Source of the DNA: Gambelia wislizenii
Lineage: Eukaryota > Chordata > Lepidosauria > Squamata > Crotaphytidae
DNA: 64,000 nt
Assembly (NCBI GenBank): GCA_030847615.1
Contig: JAUMIR010000002.1
Span: 115,762,309-115,826,308, forward strand
Direction: 5' to 3'
Shown: positions 62,960-64,000 of the stretch, in pieces
Position numbering within the stretch: the first letter of the stretch is position 1
Layout: each line of letters begins with the position of its first letter
Notes under the pieces: generated by a model
What the model was told of the DNA's origin: nothing
The model's input: the letters and a program-made list of their open reading frames with translations, nothing else
The model's database searches: none
Program-made: the position numbers and the translations under genes

Positions 62960-64000
62960 CTGACAGTATCACATATATCTTTTAGTCTCCAGATGTTCTA
63001 GATTTAAGCTCCCAGAACCACAGCAAATATGACCTATGGTAAAGGATTATGGGAGTTACAGTTCAAATCATCCAGAGAGCCAAAAGCTCCTTGCTTCTGC
63101 CTTAATTTCAATTTCTCCCACTCTCCCAAATCTTAGGACAGATCTATTGACTAAAACTAAAAGTAAAATACATGCTGAAATTTAGATATGGCTTTTTTCT
63201 AACCTTACTAGAGTCATGTCTAACCTGATAAACCAGTTTTAACAAAAGCAGAGCCTCTGTTAATATGTAGTAGGTTGTCCCATAAGCACAACATCACCTG
63301 CGAAGGGGGATACGATTTTTGAAAATATAGATCTCAGGAAAATTTCAATGGAAATAAGAATTATATTTTGGAAAGCTTCCATTTGTCTTCCCAGTTGCTG
63401 CAGTATCCACATTCAGAGTATACTTGTTCCTGAAGTCTTTAAGGCTAATTTATATTGTGACAAGCAAGACAGCCAGAACCCAAGGCAGAAGGTACAGAGG
63501 TCATTTCAGCTCAGTGACCTGAGACCTTGGAAGCTGTACTGTGTACAGCCACTAACCCACCATATCTGACATGAGACATTTGCTATGCACCATTTTGACA
63601 GACTATCCAGACTTTGGTCACAGGCAGGTTAGAGGTCATATACTTGGCCCTAAGGATCATGAAAGAATTGACTGGTGGTAAATAACCATTAACAGTCACC
63701 AGACATCTAGTTGCATGAGACATATTCAGAAAACTGAAAAGCCACAGATGATCACCCTACATTCTGAGAATATTATTAAATATAGAACTGCAGAGGTCTT
63801 TACATAAAGAGTCTTGACCACAGAGCCCACTTTTGAAAAACTGGATTCCCTTCAAGAGACCTTTATGTTAATTCAAACTATCATGTTTGCACTACAATTT
63901 GATGCTGGTTGCTAATTCACAACAGAACCTAACTTTGTAGGAGATTTCATTAGGTGCCTACCTGCACCCCTCCATGTCATACCTGGCCAGACTGAGAAAT
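62960..64000. other. Unassigned stretch with a MITE remnant
   Basis: At 62985-63082 AGATTTAAGCTCCCAGAACC and its near-inverse GGGAGTTACAGTTCAAATCA suggest an old fold-back MITE. The remaining ~900 bp has no recognisable feature. Confidence 0.45.

Overview
This window is vertebrate genomic DNA, most likely from a squamate reptile (lizard). The repeat mix points there: CR1 LINEs ending in the ATTCTATG tail, BovB/RTE, L2 and L1 LINEs, a Vingi-like LINE, tRNA-derived SINEs of the Sauria type with a BovB-like tail, pogo/Tigger-like and hAT-like short DNA elements, a Penelope-like remnant and DIRS-like gag remnants. I recognised no host protein-coding exon, rRNA, tRNA or other host RNA gene. Almost every long open frame is a retrotransposon ORF or an accident of repeats. 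Species and clade names rest on recalled family features, not on a database search.

Layout. 0-6 kb: 3' ends of L2, BovB, Vingi-like and L1 LINEs (the L1 has a 15-bp target duplication), then a small inverted-repeat element and a DIRS-like gag remnant on the minus strand. 7-16 kb: two hAT-like elements with 8-bp target duplications, two CR1 3' fragments, and an inverted-repeat element that carries an 81-bp minisatellite. 16-29 kb: SINEs, a Penelope-like GIY-YIG remnant, an L2 end split by a Tigger-like element with its own minisatellite, a second DIRS-like gag copy split by another Tigger-like element, and several kb with nothing recognised.

29.4-36.5 kb: the centrepiece. A full-length Vingi-like LINE (about 3,987 bp without its insert, 11-bp target duplication) is interrupted by a 3,120-bp CR1 with a 7-bp target duplication. 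The CR1 ORF2 is complete (970 codons, endonuclease plus reverse transcriptase) and its frame stays open back into the host LINE. 37-45 kb: a CR1 fragment, then a nested stack in which a SINE is split by an old CR1, which is itself split by a TA-flanked short element, a near full-length inverted Vingi-like copy and a 5'-truncated Vingi-like copy. 46-52 kb: L2 remnants, one with an open frame of about 470 codons, a Tigger-like element, a complete SINE and an unclassified long inverted-repeat element. 53-64 kb: a hammerhead-like Penelope-type remnant, a Tigger-like element, a 165-bp internally deleted Vingi-like derivative with its own target duplication, CR1 and L2 fragments, a fold-back SINE pair, and a CR1 that keeps the ORF1 esterase end and the ORF1-ORF2 junction but has a broken ORF2.

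No operon-like cooperation exists here. The functional links are those of retrotransposons: ORF2 proteins nick and copy at target sites, SINE tails borrow the LINE 3' end, and short derivatives depend on full-length partners. The most unusual signals are the Vingi-like family: an endonuclease frame with no upstream AUG in either long copy, a 3' stem-loop with paired changes, and a tiny derivative keeping only both ends.
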